Source: Asticcacaulis currens
Lineage (GTDB): Bacteria; Pseudomonadota; Alphaproteobacteria; Caulobacterales; Caulobacteraceae
Reading direction: 5' to 3'
DNA: 64,000 bases
Assembly: GCF_028550395.1 (NCBI RefSeq)
Contig: NZ_JAQQKW010000013.1
Location: forward strand, 25,021 to 89,020
Numbering within the stretch: position 1 is the stretch's first letter; each line of letters opens with the position of its first letter. The position numbers were made by a program, and so were the translations under genes. Below, one piece after another: positions 1 to 8,674 of this stretch. A model generated the notes under the pieces. It worked only from the letters and a program-made list of their open reading frames with translations, was not told where the DNA came from and did no database searches.

Positions 1-125
1 TCTATCAACGCGACGAAACCGCCCTGTTGCAAACCATTCCGGGTAAGGCCAGCGAGTCTATTTCCGTTCGGATAAGTCTTGCCACATTGGCGCCATCGGA
101 CGATGATTTTGTCAATGTACGCTAA
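1..125 (+). CDS. lptD: LptD outer-membrane LPS assembly protein, C-terminal fragment
   Basis: Reading frame 3 is open from the window edge to a TAA at 123-125 and encodes about 40 residues with the repeated ISVRISLATL-like alternation of a final beta-strand. LptD inserts LPS into the outer leaflet, and in many proteobacteria its gene directly precedes surA-pdxA-rsmA, which is the order seen here. The identification rests mainly on that gene order plus the short C-terminal match, since the rest lies outside the window. The fragment ends 70 bases before the chosen surA start. Confidence 0.6.
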   Translation, partial: YQRDETALLQTIPGKASESISVRISLATLAPSDDDFVNVR

Positions 126-195
126 GAGCCGTATGGTTTATAGATGTCCGACCCGGCCGCAGCGCCGCCTTGCTGAAAAGATTAAAACGAACGAC

Positions 196-1473
196 ATGAC
201 CTCCGTTGCCTTCCGCCGTTCCGCGCTGCTGCTTTGCACCTGTCTCACCCTGGCCGGCCTGCCCGCCGCAGCCCAGTCCCCTGCGACTCAGCCCACCGCC
301 CCTCAGGCGCGCCCGCTGGGTGAAGGGGTGGTGGCGCTGGTCAATGACAAGCTGATCTCCTCCTACGATCTCAAGCAGCGGATGCTGTTGCTGATCATCA
401 CGTCCGGGGTGCAGGTCACGCAGCAAAACTATGCCGCCTTCCAGCAGCAGGCCCTGCGCGCCCTGATCGACGAGCATCTGCAACTGGCCGAGGCCGACCA
501 TTTCAAGCTGACCATTTCCGACGACGAAATCGACGAGGAAGTCGCCAATATGGCGCAGCAGTCGGGCCTGTCGAAGGACCAGCTTCTGGCCGAATTGAAG
601 CGCGCCGGTATCGAAGCGCAGACCCTGCGCGATCAGATCAAGGCGGAAATCGCCTGGGGGCAGCTGGTCAATGGTCGTTTCCGCCCCAAGGCACGCGTCG
701 GCAAGGATCAGGTCGATGCCTATATGACCAAGCTGACCGAAGACAGCCAGAAGCCGCAATATCTGGTCGCTGAAATCCTGATCGACCCGGAAATCGCCGG
801 GGGTCAGAAAGAAGCCGAAGCCGGGGCGCAGCAATTGTTCGACCAGATCGTGCAGGGCGTGGCCCCGTTCCAGTCTGTCGCGCGTCAGTTCTCCAACGCC
901 CCTTCGGCGGCCAATGGCGGCGATGCCGGGTGGCTGGTGTCCGGTACCATCGACCCCAAGGTCGAAAACGTGCTTCAGGGCATGAAGCCGGGTCAGATGA
1001 CGCGCCCCATCGTCACCGACGAAGGCGTCTATATCTATTACCTGCGCGAAAAGAAGGAAGGCAAGACCGACGCCAAGGTCCGCCTGAAACAGGCGGCCGT
1101 GCCCTTGACCGGCGGCGATTCGGCCATGCGTGCCCTCGCCAGCTTCCGCGCCAAATATCCGACCTGCGATTCGCTCAATAATGAAAAGGGCAATGGTCAG
1201 GTCAGCGTCGCCGATCTCGGCTTCACGACCCTGAGCGACCTGAAGCCGGAATATGCGGCGGCCCTGCAACCGCTTAAAGTCGGTCAGAGCACCGAGCCGA
1301 TGCAAAACGCCATGAATATCAACGTGGTCTATGTCTGCGACAAGACCGCCGCCGGTGACGACGTGCCCTCGCGCGAGCAGATCGAGCAGCGCCTGACGCA
1401 ACAAAAGGTCGCCATGCTGGGCCGCCGCTACCTGCGTGATATCCGCGACGGCGCCACCATCGAAAGCCGGTAA
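196..1473 (+). CDS. surA: SurA-like periplasmic peptidyl-prolyl isomerase/chaperone
   Basis: A 425-residue exported chaperone for outer-membrane protein folding. I place the start at the ATG at 196, which is followed at once by a signal peptide (hydrophobic LLLCTCLTLAGL, cleavage near AAAQS at about residue 26); an in-frame ATG at 79 would add 39 charged residues and overlap lptD. The SurA N-terminal helical domain spans about 38-150 (GVVALVNDKLISSYDL is characteristic). A parvulin (PpiC) domain spans about 180-285, with the family's GGDAGW and GMKPGQM segments. A second, more divergent rotamase-like region follows. It sits just downstream of lptD, and LptD is a classic SurA client. pdxA starts 7 bases after its stop. 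Confidence 0.9.
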   Translation: MTSVAFRRSALLLCTCLTLAGLPAAAQSPATQPTAPQARPLGEGVVALVNDKLISSYDLKQRMLLLIITSGVQVTQQNYAAFQQQALRALIDEHLQLAEADHFKLTISDDEIDEEVANMAQQSGLSKDQLLAELKRAGIEAQTLRDQIKAEIAWGQLVNGRFRPKARVGKDQVDAYMTKLTEDSQKPQYLVAEILIDPEIAGGQKEAEAGAQQLFDQIVQGVAPFQSVARQFSNAPSAANGGDAGWLVSGTIDPKVENVLQGMKPGQMTRPIVTDEGVYIYYLREKKEGKTDAKVRLKQAAVPLTGGDSAMRALASFRAKYPTCDSLNNEKGNGQVSVADLGFTTLSDLKPEYAAALQPLKVGQSTEPMQNAMNINVVYVCDKTAAGDDVPSREQIEQRLTQQKVAMLGRRYLRDIRDGATIESR

Positions 1474-1479
1474 GGGCCG

Positions 1480-2508
1480 TTGCGCCCTTTGGCCCCTCTG
1501 GTCCTCAGTCTGGGCGATCCGTGCGGCACCGGGCCTGAACTGGTGCATAAGGCGTGGGCCACCCTGCATGGCGATCCCGAACTGGCGTTTGCGGTTGTGG
1601 GCGATGCCGATCTGCTGGCGTCGCTGGGTGCCATCCAGCGGATCAACGCCCCTTCCGAGGCCGTCGGCACCTTCGCCAGGGCCCTGCCCGTCCTCGACCG
1701 CCCGCTGAGCGCCCCCGCCCGGCCAGGTCACCCCGATCCCGTTCACGCCCCGCACATTATCGGCTGGATACGCGAAGGCGCAGAGCTTTGCCTGTCCGGT
1801 GCGGCGCGCGGCCTTGTGACGGCCCCCATAGCCAAGTCGGTCCTCTATGCCACCGGCTTCGCCTTTCCCGGTCATACCGAATATCTGGGGGATCTGACCG
1901 CCGGCACGCCCTATGCCGGTACGCGCGGTCCGGTCATGATGCTGACCGCGCCTGATGCCGCCAATGACAGCGCCCTGCGCGTCGTGCTGGCGACCATTCA
2001 CGTCCCGCTGTCAGAGGTGAAGGCGCACCTGTCGGCCGACAGCCTCCGCGCCCTCGCCCACGCCACCCACGAAGCCCTGATCCGCGATTTTGGCGTCACG
2101 GCACCCCGTCTGATGCTGGCGGGACTGAACCCCCATGCGGGGGAAGACGGCACCATCGGGCGCGAAGAGGTCGATCTACTGAGGCCGCTGGTGGAAGCTC
2201 TGCGCGATGAAGGGCTGAACATTTCCGGCCCCCTGCCGGCCGACACCCTGTTTCATGCGGAGGCCCGACGCACCTATGATGCCGTGCTCTGCCTCTATCA
2301 CGATCAGGGGCTGATCCCGCTCAAGACGCTGGACTTCTGGGGCGGCGTCAATATAACCCTCGGCCTGCCCATTGTGCGGACGTCTCCGGATCACGGCACC
2401 GGGTTTGGCATAGCCGGCAAGGGCGTGGCCCGTCCCGACAGCCTGATCAACGCCATCCGCGCCGCCCACGACCTCAGCCTGAACCGAACACACGCCACAC
2501 CTGAATGA
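1480..2508 (+). CDS. pdxA: 4-hydroxythreonine-4-phosphate dehydrogenase PdxA
   Basis: A 342-residue enzyme of pyridoxal 5'-phosphate synthesis. It oxidises 4-phosphohydroxy-L-threonine, whose product is condensed by PdxJ. The N-terminal LSLGDPCGTGPEL is the family signature (usually GDPaGiGPE). The metal-binding histidines can be seen in GHTEYLGDL, LNPHAGEDG and YHDQGLIPLK, and the C-terminal TSPDHGTGFGIAGKG segment is intact. The start is a TTG at 1480, close behind the surA stop; no better start was found. The final ATGA overlaps the rsmA start by 4 bases, indicating translational coupling. Length fits the family. Confidence 0.93.
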   Translation: MRPLAPLVLSLGDPCGTGPELVHKAWATLHGDPELAFAVVGDADLLASLGAIQRINAPSEAVGTFARALPVLDRPLSAPARPGHPDPVHAPHIIGWIREGAELCLSGAARGLVTAPIAKSVLYATGFAFPGHTEYLGDLTAGTPYAGTRGPVMMLTAPDAANDSALRVVLATIHVPLSEVKAHLSADSLRALAHATHEALIRDFGVTAPRLMLAGLNPHAGEDGTIGREEVDLLRPLVEALRDEGLNISGPLPADTLFHAEARRTYDAVLCLYHDQGLIPLKTLDFWGGVNITLGLPIVRTSPDHGTGFGIAGKGVARPDSLINAIRAAHDLSLNRTHATPE

Positions 2509-3338
2509 CCCTGCCCTCCCTCCGCGAAAGCCTCGAAGCCCACGGCCTGATGGCCAAAAAGAGCTTCGGTCAGCACTTCCTGCTCGACCTCAATGTGACG
2601 CGCAAGATCGTGCGTCTGGGGCAGGACGACGGCAACAGCTTTGACGGTCAGGTGGTTATCGAGGTTGGCCCCGGCCCCGGCGGTCTGACGCGCGCGGCGC
2701 TGGAAAGCGAAGCCGCTTATGTGCTGGCGGTCGAAAAAGATTCACGATTTATAGAATTATTGAGCGAGCTGGATACCGCCTATCCGGACCGTTTCGGCGT
2801 CGTCGAGGCCGATGCGCTGAAGGTCGATGAGCCTGCCCTGCTGGCGGAACGCGGCTTGCCGCCGCAGGCGCATCTGGTGTCCAACCTGCCCTACAATGTC
2901 GGCACACCGCTGCTGATCAAGTGGCTGACCGGGCCGTGGCAGCCCAAATCCCTGACCCTGATGTTTCAGCTTGAGGTCGCCCTGCGCGTCGTGGCCCCGG
3001 TGGGTGATGACGATTACGGGCGTCTGGGGGTCATTTCTCAGGTTCTGTGCGATTGTGAGAAGCTGATGGACCTGCCGGCACGCGCCTTCACCCCGCCGCC
3101 CAAGGTCGATAGCGCCGTGGTCCGCCTGATCCCCAAAACGCAGCGTCCGGCACCGAATATTATCAGAAATCTGGAAATGATTACGGCCGCGGCCTTCGGT
3201 CAGCGGCGTAAAATGTTGCGCGCCTCACTCAAGGGTCTGGGCGGTGAGGCCCTTCTGGCCAAGGTCGGCATCGAGCCTACTCTGCGCGCCGAAAACATCA
3301 CCCCGGCGGAGTTTTTGCGCTTGGCAGAAGCGCTTTAA
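2505..3338 (+). CDS. rsmA: 16S rRNA A1518/A1519 dimethyltransferase RsmA (KsgA)
   Basis: A 277-residue SAM-dependent enzyme that dimethylates two adjacent adenines in helix 45 of 16S rRNA during late 30S assembly. The sequence shows KKSFGQHFL near the N-terminus, the SAM-binding motif VIEVGPGPGGLTRA at about residues 51-64, and the catalytic NLPYNVGTPL motif near residue 127. PKVDSAVVRL and FGQRRKMLRASLKGL in the C-terminal helical domain are family hallmarks. Its ATG overlaps the pdxA stop (ATGA), completing the surA-pdxA-rsmA operon. A GC-rich hairpin follows the stop within 5 bases. Confidence 0.96.
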   Translation: MTLPSLRESLEAHGLMAKKSFGQHFLLDLNVTRKIVRLGQDDGNSFDGQVVIEVGPGPGGLTRAALESEAAYVLAVEKDSRFIELLSELDTAYPDRFGVVEADALKVDEPALLAERGLPPQAHLVSNLPYNVGTPLLIKWLTGPWQPKSLTLMFQLEVALRVVAPVGDDDYGRLGVISQVLCDCEKLMDLPARAFTPPPKVDSAVVRLIPKTQRPAPNIIRNLEMITAAAFGQRRKMLRASLKGLGGEALLAKVGIEPTLRAENITPAEFLRLAEAL

Positions 3339-3342
3339 GGTT

Positions 3343-3362
3343 TTGGGGCCAGTTGGCCCCAA
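3343..3362 (+). terminator. Hairpin after rsmA
   Basis: A perfect 8-bp stem (TTGGGGCC / GGCCCCAA) with a 4-base AGTT loop lies 5 bases after the rsmA stop. There is no T-run on either side, so it may be a weak terminator or an RNA 3'-end stabiliser between the convergent rsmA and the minus-strand gene ending at 3435. Confidence 0.45.
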
Positions 3363-3434
3363 GCCCCATAACGGTCCGCGCCCACTCCGACAGTGCCTTT
3401 TGCTCCCGGTGACGGGTGAAGGGCCTGTGGTCCT

Positions 3435-4229
3435 TCAAAACCTTTTCCAGAGCCCCAGCGTCACCGCGCTCGATTTCGGTACATTCTCGCCACTGACGGT
3501 CTGACGCATGCCGAACTGCACGCCCAGGGTCTGTTTGGCGTCAAAAAAGCGCACGGCGCTCGTTTCCACGTGTGTCCACCTGGCTTCAAACCCGTTCAGG
3601 CGATCCGTCTTGCCTGCAAAGACCTGTGCCATCACGATCCACTTGGGCGACGGGCGCGCCCCGACGGTCAGATCGATGCGCCATTGGTTCGCATTGGGCC
3701 CGCTGCGGGCGCGGCGGGCGACCTGCGCATCCACAAAGACCGGCAGCTTGCCGACTTCGGCGCTGTGCCCGGCATAAAGGCGCACCTCGACGTCCGGGTC
3801 GGTCTTGCGCGGGGCGGAAAATTCGTCGCGCCGTCCCTTGCCGAACCCCTCGACCGAGACGCTGGCGCTCACGGCGCTGCGTTCGGAGCGGTAGAGCGGC
3901 GTCTTAAGGCCGATTTCAACGGAACCAACACCTGAGAAAGTCTCCGAAGAGATCTGAATATCCTGAATATTTGCCTTGGCAAACACACTCAGCATCTCGT
4001 TGAGGCCACGTTCGGTGAAGACGGTGATACGCTTCTCTTTCCACTCCGGGAGATCAACCGCCTGACTGCCGGAGGCGTCAAAACCCTTGCTGGCCGTAAC
4101 CACCTCGGTCTTGACGATCACCTCGCTGGCCTTGGGGTCCGGTCCCCAGGCCGACGCCCAGGCCGATACCGGCAGCACTGCAACGGCTACGCACGTCAGT
4201 ACGCCCCCGAATAACCACCGCCCGCACAT
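3435..4229 (-). CDS. Secreted beta-rich protein of unknown function
   Basis: About 264 residues. I do not recognise the family. The ATG at 4229 begins a signal peptide (WLFGGVLTCVAVAVLPVSAWA); an in-frame GTG at 4235 has a better-spaced purine-rich stretch upstream and is an alternative start, while the far upstream start at 4280 would run into the aldolase gene. The mature part alternates hydrophobic and polar residues in long strands, and the protein ends in Phe (LGLWKRF), as outer-membrane barrels do. This suggests a small outer-membrane barrel or periplasmic beta-protein. It lies 19 bases downstream of the class II aldolase on the same strand and may be cotranscribed with it. Confidence 0.7.
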   Translation of the reverse strand: MCGRWLFGGVLTCVAVAVLPVSAWASAWGPDPKASEVIVKTEVVTASKGFDASGSQAVDLPEWKEKRITVFTERGLNEMLSVFAKANIQDIQISSETFSGVGSVEIGLKTPLYRSERSAVSASVSVEGFGKGRRDEFSAPRKTDPDVEVRLYAGHSAEVGKLPVFVDAQVARRARSGPNANQWRIDLTVGARPSPKWIVMAQVFAGKTDRLNGFEARWTHVETSAVRFFDAKQTLGVQFGMRQTVSGENVPKSSAVTLGLWKRF

Positions 4230-4248
4230 AGCCACTTCATAAGCCTTT

Positions 4249-5052
4249 CTAGCTTTCCCAACCGGGATAATGACGCTCAAGCCGCCGCATCAGTCCCGGC
4301 CACAACAGTCCAGAGACAAAGCCAACCCCCGCACCGAGCGGAGCGACCTTGTCCTGAACGTCCTGAGGCGCTTCCAGCACCCCGTTTCGTCCGGCCGACA
4401 AGGCGGCGATCTGCTGGCGACAGGCCTGTTCCAGAAAATAAATCAGGGTAAAGGCCTCGGCAGCGGAGGCACCATAGGCCAGAGCCCCATGATTACGCAA
4501 CAGCATGATCTTCTTTTGCCCCAGATCGGCGACGATGCGCTGCCGCTCATCGTGGTCCAGAGCCACGCCCTCATAAGCATGGTAGGCCATATGTGGCCTC
4601 AGAAGCAGGGCATTTTGGGTCAGGGGCAGAAGACCCTCGGCTTGCGCCGATACGCCGGTCATGGCGTCCGTATGCAGATGAATAACCACATGCGCATCGG
4701 GGCACGCGGCGTGCAGGGCGCTATGGATCGTAAAGCCCGCCGGATTGATGAAGGCGTCTGCCGCGCCGACGACCTGCCCGTCCAGATCGACCTTGACCAG
4801 CGCGGAGGCCGTCATCTCCTCAAAGAAGGTGCCGTAAGGATTGATCAGAAAATGATCGACGTCGGACACCACCGGCCCGTCCGGCCCGGCGACACGCGAG
4901 TCCTTTGCCGGGACGCGCGCCGAAATATGGGTGAAGATGGTGTCGTCCCAGCCGAACAGGGCAACAAGGCGATAGAGCGCTGCCAGATCCTTGCGGATGG
5001 CCCATTCGGCGGGGCTGATCAGCGGATGGGCCGCCGGGGTGTCAGTGGTCAT
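4249..5052 (-). CDS. Class II aldolase/adducin family protein
   Basis: A 267-residue member of the aldolase_II family, which comprises zinc-dependent aldolases and epimerases of sugar phosphates plus adducin-like relatives. Visible features are WDDTIFTHISARVP near the N-terminus, the paired HLHTDAMTG zinc-ligand region, and LLRNHGALAYG, which carries the third histidine. The start at 5052 is preceded by AGGGAGACGACCTT, a good ribosome binding site; an upstream ATG at 5115 is less likely. The substrate cannot be read from the sequence, and proteins of this length without a phosphate-binding signature are often annotated only to family level. Confidence 0.85.
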   Translation of the reverse strand: MTTDTPAAHPLISPAEWAIRKDLAALYRLVALFGWDDTIFTHISARVPAKDSRVAGPDGPVVSDVDHFLINPYGTFFEEMTASALVKVDLDGQVVGAADAFINPAGFTIHSALHAACPDAHVVIHLHTDAMTGVSAQAEGLLPLTQNALLLRPHMAYHAYEGVALDHDERQRIVADLGQKKIMLLRNHGALAYGASAAEAFTLIYFLEQACRQQIAALSAGRNGVLEAPQDVQDKVAPLGAGVGFVSGLLWPGLMRRLERHYPGWES

Positions 5053-5215
5053 AAGGTCGTCTCCCTGTGTCTTTGGCGTTGATGACACGGGATTGACGTA
5101 CCGTAAGTCAACCACCTTAGCTGGGCCGGGCCGCCCTCCCCACCCAAGAGAGCAGAATATTTCCGGAAAGCCGGTAATTTAAATCCGAAAGCTACTCAGA
5201 TTTTCCAATTCCCTG

Positions 5216-5698
5216 TCAAACTCTTGCGACAATCAGCTTGCCTTCTGTGACAGCTAATATACGCACCTTTTCGCTTAAGCCGATTGGCGTATCGGTCCGT
5301 TCGCTCTGGGCCGGCCACTCCACCCCATCGAAGATGACGCGGCCGTTGATACACTGACCGTCGAGATCATCAAAGGCACCAATCACCGTAGCTTCTTGCC
5401 CGATCAGGCGGTGATGGGGGTCATTGATGTCGGCCCCTTCGCTTACCGGCGGTTTGAGAAAACGTCGCGACAGAAGCGTCATGATCAGCGTCAGAACGCA
5501 GAAGATGACGATCTGCACCAGCAGATTGGCCGGGGCCCCGGTCAGGGTGATGACGGCCACGATCACAGCGGCGGCCGCGGGCCACAGCAGCCACTGGGTG
5601 CCGATGACCATTTCCAGCGCCAGAAGCGACCCGCCGATGATCATCCACGCCCAGAAGAGCTGCTGCCCCTGCGGTTGCGCCAGCAAATATTCCAGCAT
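5216..5698 (-). CDS. NfeD-like membrane protein
   Basis: A 160-residue protein with three or four N-terminal membrane segments (about residues 14-32, 36-54 and 60-78) and a soluble C-terminal OB-fold (about 95-155, including the LIGQEATVIG and GRVIFDGVEWPA stretches typical of NfeD). NfeD proteins are encoded beside SPFH/stomatin proteins and form membrane complexes with them. Here the SPFH gene ends 12 bases upstream on the same strand. Its ATG has a strong GGGGGAGGG site. Confidence 0.9.
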   Translation of the reverse strand: MLEYLLAQPQGQQLFWAWMIIGGSLLALEMVIGTQWLLWPAAAAVIVAVITLTGAPANLLVQIVIFCVLTLIMTLLSRRFLKPPVSEGADINDPHHRLIGQEATVIGAFDDLDGQCINGRVIFDGVEWPAQSERTDTPIGLSEKVRILAVTEGKLIVARV

Positions 5699-5710
5699 AA
5701 TGCCCTCCCC

Positions 5711-6640
5711 CTACTTGCTCCGTGTGCCCGGGGCCTGATCCGTGACGGCCTTCAGCAATTCCGCTACCCCGGCGACGGACCCCGACAGCGAGGCCAGATC
5801 GGCCGGCAGAATCAGGGTCTTGGTATTCGGTGAATTGGCAAAGCCGCCAAAGGCTTCGACATATTTCTGCGCCACGAAATAGTTGATGGCCTTGGTATCG
5901 CCCGAGGCGATGGCGTCCGACACCACCTGGGTGGCCTTGGCTTCGGCCTCGGCAGAGCGCTCGCGCGCTTCGGCGTCTCGGAAGGCGGCTTCCTTGCGCC
6001 CTTCAGCCTCCAGAACGGCGGCCTGCTTGGCCCCTTCGGCGCGGGCAATGGCGGCCTGACGCTCACCGTCGGCTTCGATGATCAGGGCGCGGCGCTCGCG
6101 CTCGGCCTTCATCTGACGCGCCATGGCATCGGTGATGTCGTGCGGCGGGCGCAGGTCCTTGATTTCGATGCGCGTCACCTTGATGCCCCAGGGCGAGGTG
6201 GCGTGGTCGATAACGGTCAGGAGGCGCGTATTAATGGCGTCGCGCTGCGACAGCACCTCATCCAGTTCCATGGACCCCACCACCGTCCGCAGATTGGTCA
6301 TAGCCAGTTGCGTGATGGCATTGTTGAGATTATCGACGCGATAGGCGGCGGCCGCAGCGTCCATCACCTGAATGAAGACGATACCGTCCACCTTGACGAT
6401 GGCATTGTCCTTGGTGATCACGTCCTGCTGCGGCACGTCGAACACCTGCTCCATCATATTGACGCGCTTGCCCACCGTTTCGATGAAGGGCGTCAGGAAG
6501 GAGATGCCGGGTTTAAGGATGCGCGTGTAACGGCCAAAGCGTTCGACCGTAAATTCGCGGCCCTGCGGTACGATCTTGATGACCGAAAACAGGATGAAAA
6601 AGGTCACGACGATCAGAACGCCGGCAAAGATACTGAACAT
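5711..6640 (-). CDS. SPFH/Band 7 domain protein (stomatin/QmcA-like)
   Basis: A 309-residue stomatin-family protein with one N-terminal membrane anchor (about residues 3-22), a Band 7 domain (about 25-190, with VPQGREFTVERFGRYTR and the IEIKDLRPP stretch typical of QmcA/SLP-2) and an Ala/Glu-rich coiled-coil (about 190-245). Such proteins oligomerise into membrane microdomain scaffolds and modulate proteases or NfeD partners. It is first in a two-gene operon with the NfeD-like gene. The start has GGAGGGGCG upstream. Confidence 0.92.
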   Translation of the reverse strand: MFSIFAGVLIVVTFFILFSVIKIVPQGREFTVERFGRYTRILKPGISFLTPFIETVGKRVNMMEQVFDVPQQDVITKDNAIVKVDGIVFIQVMDAAAAAYRVDNLNNAITQLAMTNLRTVVGSMELDEVLSQRDAINTRLLTVIDHATSPWGIKVTRIEIKDLRPPHDITDAMARQMKAERERRALIIEADGERQAAIARAEGAKQAAVLEAEGRKEAAFRDAEARERSAEAEAKATQVVSDAIASGDTKAINYFVAQKYVEAFGGFANSPNTKTLILPADLASLSGSVAGVAELLKAVTDQAPGTRSK

Positions 6641-6746
6641 GGAAACGCCCCTCCGTGGTTATGCGCACAGTGTAGCGCAACCGGGAGGAATAGCTACGAA
6701 AACCGGAGGTTAGGTCACTGAATTGTTATAAGGCGGTGCCCGGATT

Positions 6747-7175
6747 TTACCCGCGCAAACCCCGCGAGCGCGTCACCACGTCCTTCAGATCGTCCTCGAT
6801 CAGCAAATTCAGCGCTTCGTCATATTTGACGAACCGCGCTTCATCGGCATCGTCCGCCGCGACCGGCTCGCCCACCGTCCATTCGGCCACATAGTCGATC
6901 AGCACTAGATGAAAGCCGTCCGGATGGGCCTCGCTGCCCGGTTCGATGATCTCATAGACTGCGATCAGCGGCCCCAGTCGCGCCTCAACGCCCGTCTCTT
7001 CGCGCAGTTCACGCAAGGCCGTGTCTTTGAGGGACTCAAAGCGCTCAACCTTGCCGCCGGGGATCGACCACTGGCCTTTGCGCGGCTCGCGTCCGCGACG
7101 AATTAGCAGAACTTCATCGTCGCGCCAGCAAACAACGCCCACCGCCGGGACCGGACGCTCGATTTTGGCTTGCAC
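6747..7175 (-). CDS. Nudix hydrolase
   Basis: A 142-residue Nudix protein. The signature is complete: GKVERFESLKDTALRELREE followed by TGV, with the catalytic REXXEE helix. The likely start is a GTG at 7175, with CGGAGA eight bases upstream. It is compatible with an ADP-ribose or 8-oxo-dGTP type pyrophosphatase, but the substrate cannot be inferred. It is divergent from the FAD oxidase gene that starts 63 bases away. Confidence 0.9.
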   Translation of the reverse strand: MQAKIERPVPAVGVVCWRDDEVLLIRRGREPRKGQWSIPGGKVERFESLKDTALRELREETGVEARLGPLIAVYEIIEPGSEAHPDGFHLVLIDYVAEWTVGEPVAADDADEARFVKYDEALNLLIEDDLKDVVTRSRGLRG

Positions 7176-7238
7176 TTGACGATTCTCCGTTTAAACCCCG
7201 TTTCATATATCGCACACCTGTTTGCAGGGATACGCCGC

Positions 7239-8672
7239 ATGACCGCCACCGCCGATTTCGCCCAATGCCCGCCCGTCGCGCCCGAAGTGATTGCGCAGAT
7301 CAAGGCCGTGGTCGGTGACGCCGGCTGGTCCGATGACGAACTGCGCGTGACGGCCAAGCTGACCGAATGGCGCGGCAAGTGGAAAGGCCACACGCCGCTG
7401 CTGGTCCTGCCCAAGACCACCGAAGAACTGTCGCAGGTCGTCAAAATCTGCAACGCGCACGGCGTGGCCATCACCCCTCAGGGCGGCAATACGGGACTGG
7501 TCGGCGGTCAGATTCCGTTTGGCGAAATCCTCGTGTCGCTGGAGCGTATGCGCGCTATCCGCGACGTTGCCCCGACCGATGACACCATGGTGCTGGAGGC
7601 CGGAATCACCCTCCTTGAGGCGCAGGAGATTGCCGAAAAGGCCAACCGCTTCTTCCCCCTGTCGCTGGCGGCTGAGGGCACAGCGACGGTCGGCGGCGTG
7701 ATCAGCACCAATGCCGGCGGTACGGCGGTGCTCCGGTACGGCGTGACGCGCGATCTGGTCTCCGGCCTTGAGGTCGTCCTGCCCAATGGGGAGATTTTCA
7801 ATGGCCTCAAGCGCCTGCGCAAGGACAATACGGGCTACGACCTTAAGCAGATGTTCATTGGGGCCGAAGGCACGCTGGGCATCATCACCGCCGCTTCGCT
7901 CAAGCTGTTCCCGGTGATGAATTCGCGTTGCGTAGCCATTGTGGGTTTTGAGACAGCGCAGAAGGCCATCGACCTTTTGGGTCGCGCCAAGCAGGAAACT
8001 GGCGGTCAGGTCGAAGCCTTTGAGCTGATGGGGCGCTATGGCCTGTCGCTGGTCCTGAAAAACATCCCCGACACGCGCGAGCCTCTGGAAGGGGAGTATC
8101 CCTGGTACGCCCTGATCGAGGTGGCGTCCGGCGATCCGGACGGTGCCGAAGGCTCAATGGAGCGCCTGCTGACGGCGGCGTTTGAAGAAGAGCTGGTTGT
8201 CGATGCGGCCATCGCCCAGAACGAAACGCAGGCCGCGGCCTTCTGGCGTCTGCGCGAAGAGCACTCCGCCGCCGAAAAGGTCGAGGGCGCGGCGTGGAAG
8301 CACGACATCTCCGTGCCCCTGTCGCAGATGGCCGACTATATCGAAAAGGGCGCGGCGGCGGTCGAAGCCTTCCTGCCCGGCGCCCGTCTGGTCACCTTTG
8401 GCCATGTCGGCGACGGCAATGTGCACTTCAATGTCATCGTCCCGGAAGGTATGGACGCCGCCGAATTCAACGCCCTGCGCGATCAGGGCGCCAAGGTGGT
8501 GCACGATCTGGTGCATCAGTACGAAGGCTCGATCTCGGCCGAACACGGCCTGGGGCGCATGAAAACGCAGGAGGCCCTGCAATACAAAGACCCGGCCGCC
8601 GTCGAAGCCATGCGCGCCATTCGACTTGCTCTGGATCCGAAACGGATTATGAACCCGCACGTCCTGTTCTGA
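7239..8672 (+). CDS. FAD-linked 2-hydroxyacid oxidase (D-2-hydroxyglutarate/D-lactate dehydrogenase type)
   Basis: A 477-residue flavoprotein of the GlcD/D2HGDH group. The N-terminal PCMH-type FAD-binding domain (about residues 40-220) carries PQGGNTGLVGGQ and the TVGGVISTNAGG loop. The C-terminal FAD-oxidase domain has the metal-binding GHVGDGNVHFNV motif and the final SAEHGLGRMK. I chose the ATG at 7239 because homologues begin close to it and the upstream start adds 23 residues without domain support. It likely oxidises D-2-hydroxyglutarate or D-lactate and passes electrons to ETF or quinone; the exact substrate is uncertain. Confidence 0.88.
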   Translation: MTATADFAQCPPVAPEVIAQIKAVVGDAGWSDDELRVTAKLTEWRGKWKGHTPLLVLPKTTEELSQVVKICNAHGVAITPQGGNTGLVGGQIPFGEILVSLERMRAIRDVAPTDDTMVLEAGITLLEAQEIAEKANRFFPLSLAAEGTATVGGVISTNAGGTAVLRYGVTRDLVSGLEVVLPNGEIFNGLKRLRKDNTGYDLKQMFIGAEGTLGIITAASLKLFPVMNSRCVAIVGFETAQKAIDLLGRAKQETGGQVEAFELMGRYGLSLVLKNIPDTREPLEGEYPWYALIEVASGDPDGAEGSMERLLTAAFEEELVVDAAIAQNETQAAAFWRLREEHSAAEKVEGAAWKHDISVPLSQMADYIEKGAAAVEAFLPGARLVTFGHVGDGNVHFNVIVPEGMDAAEFNALRDQGAKVVHDLVHQYEGSISAEHGLGRMKTQEALQYKDPAAVEAMRAIRLALDPKRIMNPHVLF

Positions 8673-8674
8673 GG

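Noticed and set aside
112..2001. 629-residue open frame antisense to surA and pdxA
   Set aside because: It mirrors two clear genes, is Gly/Arg/His-rich in the way of GC-driven antisense frames, and has no recognisable domain.
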